64,000 nucleotides of DNA from Chionis minor (GCA_013398295.1 VZSF01003481.1:281657-345656); one strand, 5' to 3'; counted from the first letter of the stretch, positions 40,301 through 50,240 are shown. Numbers and translations are program-made. Notes: a model not told the origin generated them from the letters alone.

Positions 40301-43300
40301 AGAAGTAAAACACATTTTTCAGTTTTAAGTATTTCAACTTTCTACTCAGCTGCAAACAACATCCTCCATTACAGGGTGTAAACCAAAATAAACACTATCA
40401 GTATTTTAAAACTGTGGTTTCACTGCAGTATTGGGAGGTTGTAGTGCTCACATGATACAGTACTTTGTGGCAGCTTTCAATGCCTCCTTTTGTCTTCATA
40501 ATAAATATATAGCAAATTTAAAAAAAAAAACAAACACCCAAAACATGTTAGAAGGGATATGGGACTTGAATCCTTTTCTTTTCAATAGGAAAAAAGCTGC
40601 GATCCTGTGTCTGATGAAAATGATGAGTCCAGTCTCTATGAAGGTCTAATAGATGTCTTTCCTCAAGATTATACTTTGGACACGTTCTCTGAAACTGATT
40701 CAGGAAAATTGCAGGTGCTGGTGAAGTTGCTAGCAGCGATCCATGAGCTCAACTCTTCCGAAAGGCAAGTGTGAAAGAAAGGTAAAAGAGAGGAAACGGG
40801 AGTGACCTGCTCAATATTATTTTGCTTTTCAATTGTATGGGGATGTAATATGTAAAATAAAGGCATTGCAACTGTTTGCAGAGTTGCCAAGCATATTTAT
40901 GCATTGTATTCCTGGCTCTTCCTGGATAAATTACTAAACTAGGATTTACAGCTGACATTATCCAAGTTGCTCTTCATATTTTTTCAAGATAAAGATACTT
41001 GTACTTTTCATACTGAGTTCTAGCAAGTAAGATAGAGTTTGCTACAGCTCCCGTACTGTGACATATTGTCTACTTGCAAAGACTTTCCAATGCTTTGTAT
41101 CTCATTGAGGAAATGTATTCGTATATTAAATAATTTAAATGGCACTACAATATTTGTGATTACTAAATTATAACTTCTTTCCTCTTTAATGATGCTAAAC
41201 TGCTCTGTGCTTACTGCCTTTTCTGTTCAGGGCAACCAGTCTCAACAGACAAACTTGCCCAGGAACTGCTTATTTTCCCCGTGGCAAATGGCACTGAGCT
41301 GTAGGAAACCCTGTTTGTCCTGGGGTAATAAGATGCACGTGGTTAGTTCCCGTGCAATTGCTGATTCATGGAAATCTCACGCGACCTTGTGTCCCATGAT
41401 AGCTTTTTCACGTACTCGTGACTTTTTTACGTACTTGTGCCTTAAAGCCCAGCTATTCCAAAAGTATTTAGCTTTTAGCTTTTAGCTTTTATTTAAATTG
41501 ATGCTTAAATAGGACGTGCTGTAATTCGGTAGCAGGGATAACAGCAGATCTCTTGGTGCTGATGTAATGGAATTTGTTTCTTCCTGATGCTCTCTCTTTA
41601 CAAATTAGAAAGCTGTGCCTATCTTTGGAGTTTATATGGCTAACATCCATTGAAACAAATGACAGCTAAATGTCTAAATGTACTGGCCTTATTTCTCATA
41701 GGTCAAAAGAATCAGGGGTATCAGGAAAAGCACCTTTCCCTCTATCAGTGCTATGGGAGTTGCTGAGTTACAGCTGGTATTGAGGCACTATTTTACACTT
41801 TTAAAAGTTTTGTTGCTTTAATCCAGTGCTGTTTATGTTTTCTTTTCATTTGTTTCTCTGCTCTCATTAGTACTAAATAGTTTTTGCAATATACAGACTC
41901 AATTCCAGTCCTTTTTTAAAGTTTATTTTCTATTTTTGAGTGAAAACAAAGGTGTGAATTTGGGGTTGATTGACAAAAAATATCAATCTTGCAGAGTCTT
42001 TACAAACAAGTGTTGGATGTAGTTCAACTGTAAAATGTAATAATAAAAATACTTTAAAATAATTTTAAAATGTTAATTTATCAGGTTTTCCCTGACATTA
42101 TTTGTCTAGTTCTTCAGTACTTGTTTTTAATCAAAATCATTTTAAAAAATGAAGCAACCTGGCAGAACACGCCCTAACTGTCCTTACTATTTTATTTATG
42201 GCTTAAATTCTAAAGGTCTTTTTTTGTCCACTCAATAGAGACATCCTCAATATCTGGGAGGATAGAAATTCTAGGTTTGCAGATCTCTGAAACTGATTTA
42301 GTCAAAATTTCAGAGAAAAACCACCAACATATTATGGGTCATCAGTGTAAGGGATCAGGAGACTGATTTTGCTTTAAATAAAATAACAACAAATGTTGAG
42401 ACTGTGTTGTGTGTGGTATCTTTTGCTATTCTTCATCCCTGTTCTTTTCTGTCATAAAATGTAGGAGTCATTGCTTTCCTATTTCACTTCCATGAGTTAG
42501 TTGATTAGAATTTTCAAAGGTTGTCTATAGAAGTTCACAGTAGCTTTTTCAGTAAGTAGAGTTATATATATATATTATTTATTAGCTGCTACAACACCCT
42601 TTGTAAATGCTGCCTTAACAACCGGTATTTTATATGACTAGAGTTTTAATTTTTTAAAAAAATCTATCTCTGTGTTTGCTTCTGGATCCCTGCAATCTAT
42701 GCATTAAGTCAAATTCTGTTGTGAAGGAAAGCATTCATTATTTAACATTTGAATGCTTGACAGTAGGTATAATGCATCCACATCTAGTATATGCTCCAAA
42801 TTAATTGGAAATGTTTTATTTCTTAGGAAATATGAGTAACCTCAGGTTGATGTGTAATTTTTGCCCAACTTGTAATTTTATTTTCTTTGACATCTTCAGT
42901 GATTTGTTATGGGACTTTACCAAGGTCTAAGATGATAACATAACTTTCTTTTACTATTTGACAGAGTTGTACTAGTATCCAACTACACTCAGACATTAAA
43001 CATATTACAAGAGACATGCAAACGTTATGGATACTCTTATACTAGACTTGATGGACACACTCCTGTCTCCCAACGGCAACAGATTGTTGATACCTTTAAT
43101 AGTAAATTCAGTCCAGCTTTTGTCTTTTTACTGAGTTCAAAGGCTGGCGGAGTAGGACTGAATCTGGTCGGAGCATCTCATTTGATCCTGTATGATATCG
43201 ACTGGAATCCAGCTACAGATCTTCAGGTCTGATACAACTGTGTACGTGGGGGTTGGGATGGGCATGGAATGAGATCTTGATTGATTTTGAAATGCCTAGC

Positions 43301-46300
43301 TTTACATGTCTTATTGCTACCCAATTAACCCCTTGCATCAGGACTGGAGGAAAACTATCTGAGGAGAAAAGAAGAAACATTTCTCTGTCATATTATGTAT
43401 ATTGGTAGAAGCCCCTTTGCTGTAAAAGATGATTAAATTCTGGTTTCCTTGGAAGAGCGAGTCCTGCATCCCCTTTGCCTCCTGACCTCTTTTTAACTGG
43501 AAAGTTGCTGTGCGTTAAAGGAGAAGCCGCTGCCGGAGCACTCAAGGGGTCGCACACACACACCACCCGAGTCTTTAGTTGCTAGGACCAACGTCCCTTC
43601 GCAGCGGGTGACCCCCGTGAGCCGAGGGGTGCCCCTTTCAACTCCTCACACACTCTCGGGCGCGCTCCCTCCTTCTTCAGGCTCGACCCTAGGTGGCCGG
43701 GCTCGCCTTGTGTTGCACGTATGTACTAATCAGCCTTGGAATTCTGGCGATTTAGCTTCCCGGGGGAGTAAAATGCCGAGACTGAGAGAGGATGCTGAAA
43801 AATGCGCTCATTTGTTTTCCAGTAACCCAAATTGGGGGTTTCCTGCAGAACAACGCCAGGTGCCTGATTTTATAAAAATAAATAATTTAATTGAAAGGTA
43901 CAGTGGCAGGGTCAGCTAGTGGGGTGCCTCTGGAGAGGGACCTCAAACAAAGAAACCCCTGGGTAATTATCCCCTTGCAATCTATACGCCGCCTCCTCGC
44001 ATGTTCTTTATGCGCTGTTTGCGTGTCTTTTAGACCAATGGTCATTTGTGGTCTGGGCTTTTCTAACGCCTTGTTGGATTCTTTTTCTGTGCCCAGGCAG
44101 GCAGGCCGGCCGTTGACTGCTCTTAGTCTTGTTGATGTGCAGTCTCTGCTGGCGGTCGGAGCCTCCTGATCTTCTGGTTTACGCTTCTTGTGCACCTGCG
44201 CTCGCTGGCAGAACATGGGGAACGGGAGAAGTACCAGTCTTAGAGAAAAACACTACCAGAACACCAGTGTGTTATCCACACTTTCCTCATACTAAAAGAC
44301 TAAACACAGCACTGTACTGGCTGCTAGGAAAATTATTAAGAAAATTAACTCTGTTGTGGCCTAACGGCTTCAGCAAATCTAGCTACTCATGCTAAGCAAA
44401 GCTAGGCAAACAGCATAAATCACACAGTATTATAATCCTAAGTAATATATTCTAATTAAAACTTATTTAAGCTATAGTACTTATATAACAACTAATATAG
44501 CTCAACGCTGTGTTTCTAAAAAGAAAATAGAGTTCTGATCAGACTGCATAGCAAGTGTTGCTGTCCATTTGCAACACCTGAGAAAAAGGGAGGGGTTCTG
44601 ATCAGAATTAAGAGAACGAGAAAATCATGTGGCAGTGATGCTGGAAGGAAAAAAACAAAGCCAGTGCTGTGCTATTCTTGTAACGGCACTCTTGGACTCA
44701 AGGGATTATTTATTTGGCATGAGAGTGTTCAGTTAAAATAGTCCTAAACAATAAGAGTTTAAAAAATTCTTTATCAACACACTAAGAAACTTTTTAATGT
44801 AGAGTAATGCTGTGTTGTGCTTAATACCTGAAATAAACTCTGATTCTTGGCCCTGCTCCTATTCCAAGTATGAATTAGTACCCTCATGTGGTCACTTGTC
44901 TTGTTGCTTGAAACACAGTCTGCTAAATCAGTCAAAATTGCTAAAGGTTGCCAAAGACCACAAGCCACGTTGTGGGTCCTCGTATCCAATACATATGTGT
45001 AACCCTTATCATTTTTTACAAAAATCGTATAACAGTACTCAGTTACATTTTGCTTGTTTAAGGATTAAAAGGTGCAAGAAACACTAATTTTACAATTTTA
45101 AAAGAAATTGGAGTGTCATTTTTAAAGGTGTATTGTGGCAAAAAACATTTGGAGATGGTGGAGAACGGTGAGTATTCCTGAAATATTAAACAGCTACTAA
45201 TGCTTGGAAAACAAATATGAAGAAGGGATTTCTGGCAGGAAAGAGGTGAAACCCCTACCTTCCTACTATACTACAAAGAAAGAAAGGGGAGCATAAATGG
45301 CAGAAAGTAAATTATGTTTTCAAAATTATTTACAGTTAATAACGGAAGACTTTTGTAAAAACAGTCAAAGACAGTTATTGAGGAATACTTTCTTTGTACA
45401 ACATCTTTTTGAATGCAGAACTGGTAATTTCATCACTGGAGGTTGCAAGTTTTTGTTCAAATACTATTGTATAGTAGACTCTTAATTCTCTTCATCTTTT
45501 TTGCTTTCTTCAGGCAATGGCCAGAGTGTGGAGAGATGGTCAGAAACATACTGTATATATCTACAGACTGCTAACCACAGGTCAGAGATGGTGCTCAAAC
45601 GTACCCTCGAGTGAGAGAGCTATTGAAATTTTGTCAGTAAAAGAAAGGGCGAGAATGTTTTTGGAAATCATTTGCTCTTTAAAAAGATAGAAAATTTGTT
45701 CTGAATTCAGTTAAAATAGAAGCATCACGTTGATTCATTTAGCTTTGCTTTGCTTTTGCTCTAGTAACGGAAAATAGTGGTTTAGCCTTTCCTATGAATA
45801 TTGTTATAAAGAAATGGATTTGACTTTTCTTCTTGAGAATACTAGTAAAAAATTATCCCATTGTATTTTTTTTCAATACAGGCTCAATAGAAGAAAAGAT
45901 TTATCAAAGACAGATCAGCAAACAAGATCTTTCTGGAGCAGTTGTAGACCTTTCCAAGACATCTGAACACATCCATTTTTCCACAGAGGAGCTCAGAAAT
46001 CTCTTTACTCTTCACGAAGATTCCAGCTGTGTTACCCATGACTTGCTTGAGTGCAACTGTATGGGAAAAAAAGATCGTCAAAGTGAGTTTCTTTTTCATT
46101 ATCTCTGGCCATTTCTGAGGTAGTACGTCCATTCTGAATATATGGTCTGTCACTGAAGAAAACTGATGCTCAGTAAAACAGAATTCAAGTAACAAGGTTC
46201 ATTATGGGATCTTCCAGTTATTGGCTGATTTTTCTAATCCATAGAAACCCTTCACAAGATGAAGAGGAGAAAAGATTAATTCCTTGCATTTTATTTATAC

Positions 46301-49300
46301 ATGTTTACATTTTATGATACAATTTATGTATCATTCATGCCTCTTAATTCTTTGAATTAGCTATGGCCAGCTCAACTAATGATTCATTACAACCAAATGA
46401 TACTATATGGTGATTTGTTTCTAAATATTCAAGGATAGTAATGAGCAGCTGGTAAGTGTTCAAAAGCTGTTTATCTGCGGGCAGCTACACCACCAGCCAG
46501 TACCAGATGAAGATCTAGATAAAGATACACCAAATCTCTGAATAGAACCATTCACTTCACCATTATTGGCTAAAGTTCATGCAGGATGATTAAAACAGGT
46601 ATTTGAGAAATATTGGAAGATCCTCTGGCAGTTGTAAACCCAAGTTGCAAATACATCTGTCCTTTCTGCAGGAACCTGTCTCTTGTCTTCATTTGGGATA
46701 CCAAAATTGTTTTAATACCTTGCTGCATACAGGTATATGGGTTTAAGTTAGGAGCAGGATTGAAAAAGAAGAATTATCTTAAGTTATGTTTACATCGCAT
46801 CCATTTTAATTTTATAGCTCATCTAGTTTCTTAAAGGAAAGAGTGTCTATTGCCCTGATATGTTTCTTTCCTTTGGGGATGAAATATTCATATACAGTAT
46901 TCACAGATGTGATAATGAGGTCCCAATACTGGTATCTTCTAAAAGCTTGCAGATACCACAATAAAAAGAGCCAAAGAAATGGCTCCAAGAGTGCATGTGC
47001 TCAGCAGACTCAATGAGACTGCTTTGCTTGATGGTTTGCATGTCTCCAGGTAGTAGGCTAGAGTTGTATGCCTTTCTCCTCCCAGTCTATCCAAAAAGGG
47101 GAGGACTTGGTTAGTGAAAGCACAGTGCTTCTGTAGCCATTAGAATTTGTCTTTCTCCTTTAATTTTGCTCTATGTACTGATTTCATTGCTTTTGTATCT
47201 TTCTTTAAGGACCGAAAAATTAGACCTTCTGGTTTTGCATGAGTAAGTGATGTTCTAAAATACACCAGCCTCCATGTAGGTACTGTTACAGGTTCTGTGT
47301 GGAAAAGGCACATATAGTGTTAAATGTTAGCCAGATTTTCTCGCTGGTGTGCAGTGAGGCAGGTAGAGCTCCTGGACTGCAGAAATCCAGAGAAATTTTA
47401 TAATATTGCTGTGATGAACACTGGTGCATATAATTTTATGTAGTAATTTCCAATTGTCTTAGCACTCTTGAGTGCTGGTCTTATGATTTGAACACATATT
47501 GGTTCCATCAGTTCAACCACAACATCAGTCATTTGGATCTCAGGGCAGTGAGTGTAACCAGGACTTCCTCAAGGATAATCATATCATGGTCCAAGTGAAC
47601 AGAACCTTTTTGGCAGTAAATCAAGGAAAAACCTGAAGGTTGGTCTTAGACTTAAGTGGTGGAACTGATAGAGTTAGGGGAAAGTTTGATTTCCTAAAGA
47701 GCAGAGGACAAACTGGCTCATCAGTTCCCTAGTCAAATTGTTGTGAGTCATGGTCTTCAGTTTGAACACCCAGAATGCAGCTACTATTAGCTGGTCTCCT
47801 TGCCTTTCTTAAAAACAGAAAGCTTTCAAATTACTTCATCGGGGAACCAGATCGCCGGTTACTGGGGACAGAAGGGGATGCACAGAAGAGCCCAAGAACT
47901 TTCACTGATTTGTCTCCTCCATTTTGAGCAAGTATGATTCAAAAGACAAACTAAAGAGGAGCCAAACAATATAATACAGGCTTCACAATATATGAACTTT
48001 TCATAGTGATCTCCATTAGATATATCAATAAGACTGAATATTCTTGACTGAGCTCCTGCTGTCCATTCACACTAGGGCCATTTTTAGGAAACCGCAGGAG
48101 TCTTGAAAGGAAGCAATTAACTGTGCCTAAGTCATGCAGATGGGTGACTTACTATTCTACTGGCTTTCAGATCAGCTACAAAGCTGTAAGCCTGGTTTCA
48201 CCAGATCGTGGTGGCCTTGGGAACAAAAGTCCAGGTTGATGCAAACACAGACCCACTGTCAGTGAGGAAGTTGGTATGTGAAGTGTTACAGGAGCTTGAC
48301 CCCTACTAATCGATGGGCCCTGACAATATCCACCTGAGAATGTTAAGGGAGCTGGCTGACATCATTGCGAGGACACTCTCCATAATCTTTGAGAAGTCGT
48401 AGAGATTGGGGGACATCCCAGAAGACTAGAGGAAGTCTAATGTCACCCCCATCTACACAAAGATTTTAAAGGCAGATCCAGGAAATTATAGGCCCATCAT
48501 TCTTACTTCAGTCCCTGGGAAGGTTATGGATCCTTCTAGGGGCTATCGCAAGTCAAATGAAGGATGTGATTGGGAAAAGCCATCACAGATTGCCAGCAAA
48601 AGGGCAAATTGTGCTTGACAAACGTGATCACCTTCTATGACAAAGTAACCTGCTTGGTTGATGTGGGGCGAGTGGTGGACATTGTCTACCCATGTTTCTT
48701 CAAGGCTTTTGACATGGTTCCCCACAAACTCCTCCTAGAGAAACATGCATTACAGTCTAGGCAAGTGGTCTGTGCGGTGGGTGGGGAAATGGCTGACAGG
48801 CCGCACCCAGAAGGTGATGGTAAATAGCTCCTTCTCAAACCGGCAACCTGCTACTGGTGGGGTCCTCCAGGGACCGATATTGGGCCCAATGCTGTTTATA
48901 ACTGCTTCATAACTGGTCTGAATGAAGGAATCAAGTGTACCCTGATGAAGTTTGCCCATGATGCCAAACTGAGTGGGGAAGTGGTCACCTGGGAAGGGAG
49001 AGCCCCCTGCAGGAAGACCTGGATAGGCTGAAAGAGTGGGCTATCAAGAACCTGATGAAGTTCAACAAAGACAACTGAAAGGTCTTGCACCTGGGAAAAG
49101 ATAATCCAGGGGTGCAGCCCAGGTTGGGATCTACCCAGCTGGGAAGCAGCGCTGTAGGAAGGGACATGAGGGTCCTGGTGGACAAGAAGCTCAACAGGAG
49201 TGAAGAGTGCGCTACGCTGGCAAAGCAAGCCAACAGCGTGCTTTGTAGTGATATGCTGCTCATATCACTGTCTTCCTAAGGAGCATGTAAACACTGCTAT

Positions 49301-50236
49301 GAAAATATTTGACGACAGTTTTAATACTGATAACAGCAGTGATGTAATTTTTTCCATCCAAAATGATTTCTTCATTTGTCACATGCATTAGATAAATCAT
49401 GAAGCCACCAATGCGGGACATACCCTGCAATGACCTCATACTGTTTGTCAAAAGTGGCGCTCTCTGTGCTTCACAAGCAATAGTCTTTTCCTTACTGTGT
49501 TCCTTACTATACAGTATTGTGTATATTGAACAACTTGGCGTAATCTGGAGTGCACAGCTTCTAGTGCGCTGAGTCAATGAAATAGCTATTCAAACTATTC
49601 TTAGCTGGTTGGAATGACTCCTCTGGGAGGAAATAGAAGCTAGCATGAATTTTGCTGCAACATACTTCTAGATTCAGATTTACTTAAAGAACGGGAGCAG
49701 CCCAAATGTCACAGAATTAGGAAAACAGAAGAGAGGAAATTGCCAGATAAGATATATCCTTTCCCATCCATGTGTAAAAGGATTTGTCTTTATGCTAGCA
49801 TATGGTGATTTTGATAAACTCAATCAATGAGCAAGAAACGGCCTTTCCCCTCTTACTGTGGATACATATGTTTGGGTTTCAGTGACAAAAAAGGATTATA
49901 TATGCTGTTCTATTTTCTTTCATTTGTTATCACCAACTGGCTTATTGATTCAGACTGAAATTTTCTGTCCTAGTTTTCTGTGATCACTGTACTGCATCTT
50001 TTTTTTTTTTTTTTTCAGATCCTTCCTCAGAAAAGCCTTCTGTATCTAGAAGTTGCCAGCTTGGCCAAAACCATGGGAAGCCTGATTCAAAGAAAGCACT
50101 CTCCATGTCACAGTTGATGCAATGGAAACATTTCTCTGGGCAACATCAGACTCTAGCTGATCCTTTCCTTGAAAGGATAAAAGAGAATGCTTCTTTCATT
50201 TTCCAGAACGTAACCAGTCCAACTTCCCCCACCTAA
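25191..50236 (+). CDS. RAD54B: RAD54B, DNA repair and recombination protein, exons 4-15 (N-terminus outside window)
   Basis: Twelve exons join in frame to about 813 codons plus TAA; vertebrate RAD54B has about 910 residues, so about 97 are missing upstream. RAD54B is a nuclear SWI2/SNF2 double-stranded-DNA translocase that works with RAD51/DMC1 in homologous recombination. Counting from the first split codon here: N-terminal RAD54B-type segment [21 protein letters not shown] (exon 4); nucleotide-binding motif DEMGLGKT at 229-236 with Lys235; motif Ia [14 protein letters not shown]; Walker B-type DEGH at 334-337; LTGTPIQN across exons 8/9; second RecA-like lobe with [11 protein letters not shown] at 622-632 and RVWRDGQK at 656-663 (arginine fingers); RAD54B-like C-terminal tail in exon 15. 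All catalytic motifs are intact, so this is a functional gene. One intron (11) is GC-AG. Retention of RAD54B-specific blocks separates it from the paralogue RAD54L. Confidence 0.95.
25392..28527 (+). other. RAD54B intron 4
   Basis: GT-AG, 3.1 kb, AT-rich, with no recognised repeat family. A 17-bp tandem duplication sits at its 3' end. Confidence 0.85.
28485..28518 (+). repeat. 17-bp perfect tandem duplication before exon 5 acceptor
   Basis: TTTGCTAAATGTTTATA occurs twice back to back (28485-28501 and 28502-28518), ending nine bases before exon 5. Each copy contains TGCTAAAT, a plausible branch-point-like sequence, so the duplication may double the branch-point region. Confidence 0.9.
28528..28815 (+). 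CDS. RAD54B: RAD54B exon 5
   Basis: The acceptor is CTTTTAG|GT, completing Gly; the donor TTCAA|GTAAG leaves one base. The exon carries the conserved [18 protein letters not shown] and [10 protein letters not shown] blocks, then a fast-evolving serine/lysine linker ending in KPRHDPN. Residues 68-163 of the partial product. Confidence 0.93.
28816..31338 (+). other. RAD54B intron 5
   Basis: GT-AG, 2.5 kb, holding a CR1 fragment at about 29340-29650. The acceptor (GTTTTGAACGTCAAG) has a poor polypyrimidine tract. Confidence 0.85.
29340..29650 (+). mobile_element. CR1 LINE fragment (ORF2 linker before reverse transcriptase)
   Basis: The open frame reads [20 protein letters not shown], then [13 protein letters not shown], the characteristic CR1 ORF2 segment between the endonuclease and the reverse transcriptase. 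Both ends are truncated and no CR1 3' end is present. It is in the sense orientation relative to RAD54B and inactive. Confidence 0.8.
31339..31501 (+). CDS. RAD54B: RAD54B exon 6
   Basis: The acceptor GTCAAG|AT is preceded by a weak pyrimidine tract; it completes an Asn codon and is followed by [13 protein letters not shown]. It contains [19 protein letters not shown], the start of the SNF2 ATPase lobe. The donor is AG|GTAAGA. The reading frame is open well upstream of the chosen acceptor, so the boundary rests on the family alignment and phase. Confidence 0.88.
31502..32200 (+). other. RAD54B intron 6
   Basis: GT-AG intron of 0.7 kb, AT-rich, with nothing else recognised. Confidence 0.85.
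32201..32426 (+). CDS. RAD54B: RAD54B exon 7 (ATP-binding motif)
   Basis: The acceptor TATCTTACAG|A completes the Arg codon. The exon holds DEMGLGKT (32232-32255), the P-loop whose lysine codon is 32250-32252, and motif Ia [14 protein letters not shown]. The donor CAG|GTAAGA is phase 0. Confidence 0.95.
32522..32584 (+). other. candidate in-frame cassette exon of RAD54B
   Basis: An 18-T tract (32502-32519) ending in AG at 32520-32521 forms a strong acceptor-like site. CAG|GTAATT follows at 32584/32585. The enclosed 63 nt are phase 0 on both sides and open for 21 codons, so inclusion would insert a mostly hydrophobic 21-residue segment after exon 7 without breaking the frame. The preceding intron would be only 95 nt. 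No counterpart is recalled in mammalian RAD54B; this is pattern-based inference and may be a pseudo-exon. Confidence 0.25.
33020..33363 (+). mobile_element. CR1 LINE, internally deleted, with 3' terminus
   Basis: About 210 bases encode a CR1 reverse-transcriptase piece ([17 protein letters not shown], then [18 protein letters not shown]). Near 33230 the sequence jumps directly into the CR1 3' tail (GGTATTTAAAAGACAGGTAG) and ends in octamers ATTCTGTG ATTCTATG at 33348-33363. The 3' tail resembles that of the minus-strand element at 63144, suggesting the same subfamily. It is inactive. Confidence 0.88.
37448..37655 (+). CDS. RAD54B: RAD54B exon 8 (DEGH motif)
   Basis: The acceptor is TTTACACCTGCAG|GAC. 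The exon encodes [24 protein letters not shown] and the Walker B-type DEGH (37568-37579) in [13 protein letters not shown], ending ILT plus one base of Gly. The donor ACTG|GTTAGT is followed at once by an in-frame TAG if not spliced. Confidence 0.95.
37656..38189 (+). other. RAD54B intron 8
   Basis: GT-AG, 0.5 kb, AT-rich, nothing recognised. Confidence 0.85.
38190..38329 (+). CDS. RAD54B: RAD54B exon 9
   Basis: The acceptor TCTTTCCAG|GT completes Gly of the LTGTPIQN motif (motif III), which is split between exons 8 and 9. [19 protein letters not shown] and the [10 protein letters not shown] segment follow. The donor AAAG|GTATAT is phase 0. Confidence 0.95.
38330..38907 (+). other. RAD54B intron 9
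   Basis: GT-AG, 0.6 kb, AT-rich, nothing recognised. Confidence 0.85.
38908..39198 (+). CDS. RAD54B: RAD54B exon 10
   Basis: A 291-nt phase-0 exon (acceptor TTCTTTTAG|GAG, donor AAAG|GTAAGT). It encodes the linker between the two RecA-like lobes, with [14 protein letters not shown] and [17 protein letters not shown], conserved in RAD54-type translocases. Confidence 0.95.
39199..40588 (+). other. RAD54B intron 10
   Basis: GT-AG, 1.4 kb, with a short poly-A tract near 40521; no dispersed repeat recognised. Confidence 0.85.
40589..40764 (+). CDS. RAD54B: RAD54B exon 11 (GC donor)
   Basis: The acceptor is TTTCAATAG|GAA. The exon encodes a variable acidic insert, then [16 protein letters not shown]. 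The only frame-compatible exon end is AAAG|GCAAGT at 40764/40765, a GC donor with perfect surrounding consensus. The nearest GT (40769-40770) would shift the frame. The two-base overhang AG joins A42965 to make Arg. Confidence 0.9.
40765..42964 (+). other. RAD54B intron 11 (GC-AG type)
   Basis: A 2.2-kb intron starting GCAAGT and ending TTTGACAG. It holds a short (TTTAGCT)n tandem at 41467-41491 and a (TA)n tract near 42563; otherwise AT-rich and unrecognised. Confidence 0.85.
41467..41491 (+). repeat. 7-bp tandem repeat, three units
   Basis: Three perfect TTTAGCT units plus a partial fourth. Confidence 0.9.
42965..43226 (+). CDS. RAD54B: RAD54B exon 12 (motifs IV-V)
   Basis: The acceptor is TTTGACAG|A. 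The exon encodes the second ATPase lobe: [19 protein letters not shown], the YTRLDG motif, [11 protein letters not shown], motif [12 protein letters not shown] and [13 protein letters not shown]. The donor CAG|GTCTGA is phase 0. Confidence 0.96.
43227..45513 (+). other. RAD54B intron 12
   Basis: GT-AG, 2.3 kb. It contains an unusual GC- and CpG-elevated block at about 43440-44250, listed separately. The remaining 1.2 kb is AT-rich without recognised repeats. Confidence 0.85.
43440..44250. other. GC- and CpG-elevated block in intron 12, possible solo LTR
   Basis: About 800 bases are clearly richer in G, C and CpG than the AT-rich intron on both sides. In the middle lies a short AT core (about 43868-43896) with TATAAA- and AATAAA-like strings on the + strand and TATAAA on the minus strand, as in a retroviral LTR. 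No coding similarity, confident TG...CA ends or target-site duplication could be fixed. It may instead be a regulatory element or an unrecognised repeat. Confidence 0.25.
45514..45580 (+). CDS. RAD54B: RAD54B exon 13 (motif VI)
   Basis: A 67-nt exon with acceptor TTTCTTCAG|GCA and donor CACAG|GTCAGA. It encodes [20 protein letters not shown], containing motif VI with the ATP-contacting arginines. One base of the following Gly codon is left at the 3' end. Confidence 0.95.
45581..45881 (+). other. RAD54B intron 13
   Basis: GT-AG, 301 nt; nothing else recognised. Confidence 0.88.
45882..46082 (+). CDS. RAD54B: RAD54B exon 14
   Basis: The acceptor TTTCAATACAG|GC completes Gly before [20 protein letters not shown], the conserved end of the SNF2 helicase core. 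[20 protein letters not shown] follows. The donor CAAA|GTGAGT leaves one base. Confidence 0.95.
48235..49245 (+). mobile_element. CR1 LINE fragment (reverse-transcriptase region)
   Basis: About 1 kb shows CR1 ORF2 reverse-transcriptase similarity in several frames: [65 protein letters not shown], a [13 protein letters not shown] block and [14 protein letters not shown]. The catalytic position expected to read ADD is AHD (48954-48962), and frameshifts and stops are frequent. Both ends are truncated and there is no octamer 3' end. Old and inactive; sense orientation. Confidence 0.92.
49999..50015 (+). repeat. T17 tract forming the exon 15 polypyrimidine tract
   Basis: Seventeen uninterrupted T are followed directly by CAG at the last RAD54B acceptor. 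It serves as the splice polypyrimidine tract and is also a length-unstable mononucleotide repeat. Confidence 0.9.
50019..50236 (+). CDS. RAD54B: RAD54B exon 15 (terminal)
   Basis: The acceptor is T17-CAG|AT. The exon encodes the RAD54B-specific C-terminal tail with [17 protein letters not shown] and [18 protein letters not shown], ending in TAA at 50234-50236. The stop codon overlaps an AATAAA hexamer. Confidence 0.95.
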
Positions 50237-50240
50237 TAAA
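50235..50240 (+). terminator. AATAAA overlapping the RAD54B stop codon
   Basis: AATAAA starts at the second base of the TAA stop. If used, cleavage would follow within tens of bases, giving an unusually short 3' UTR. Canonical hexamers at 50852-50857 and 51453-51458 are alternatives. Confidence 0.4.

Larger units (their letters stand above)
46083..50018 (+). other. RAD54B intron 14
   Basis: GT-AG, 3.9 kb. It holds a CR1 fragment (48235-49245) and ends in a 17-T polypyrimidine tract. The remainder is unrecognised. Confidence 0.85.

Noticed and set aside
45581..45881. Open reading into RAD54B intron 13 for about 37 codons
   Set aside because: It follows from chance lack of stops; the consensus donor and exact exon 14 family match support normal splicing.
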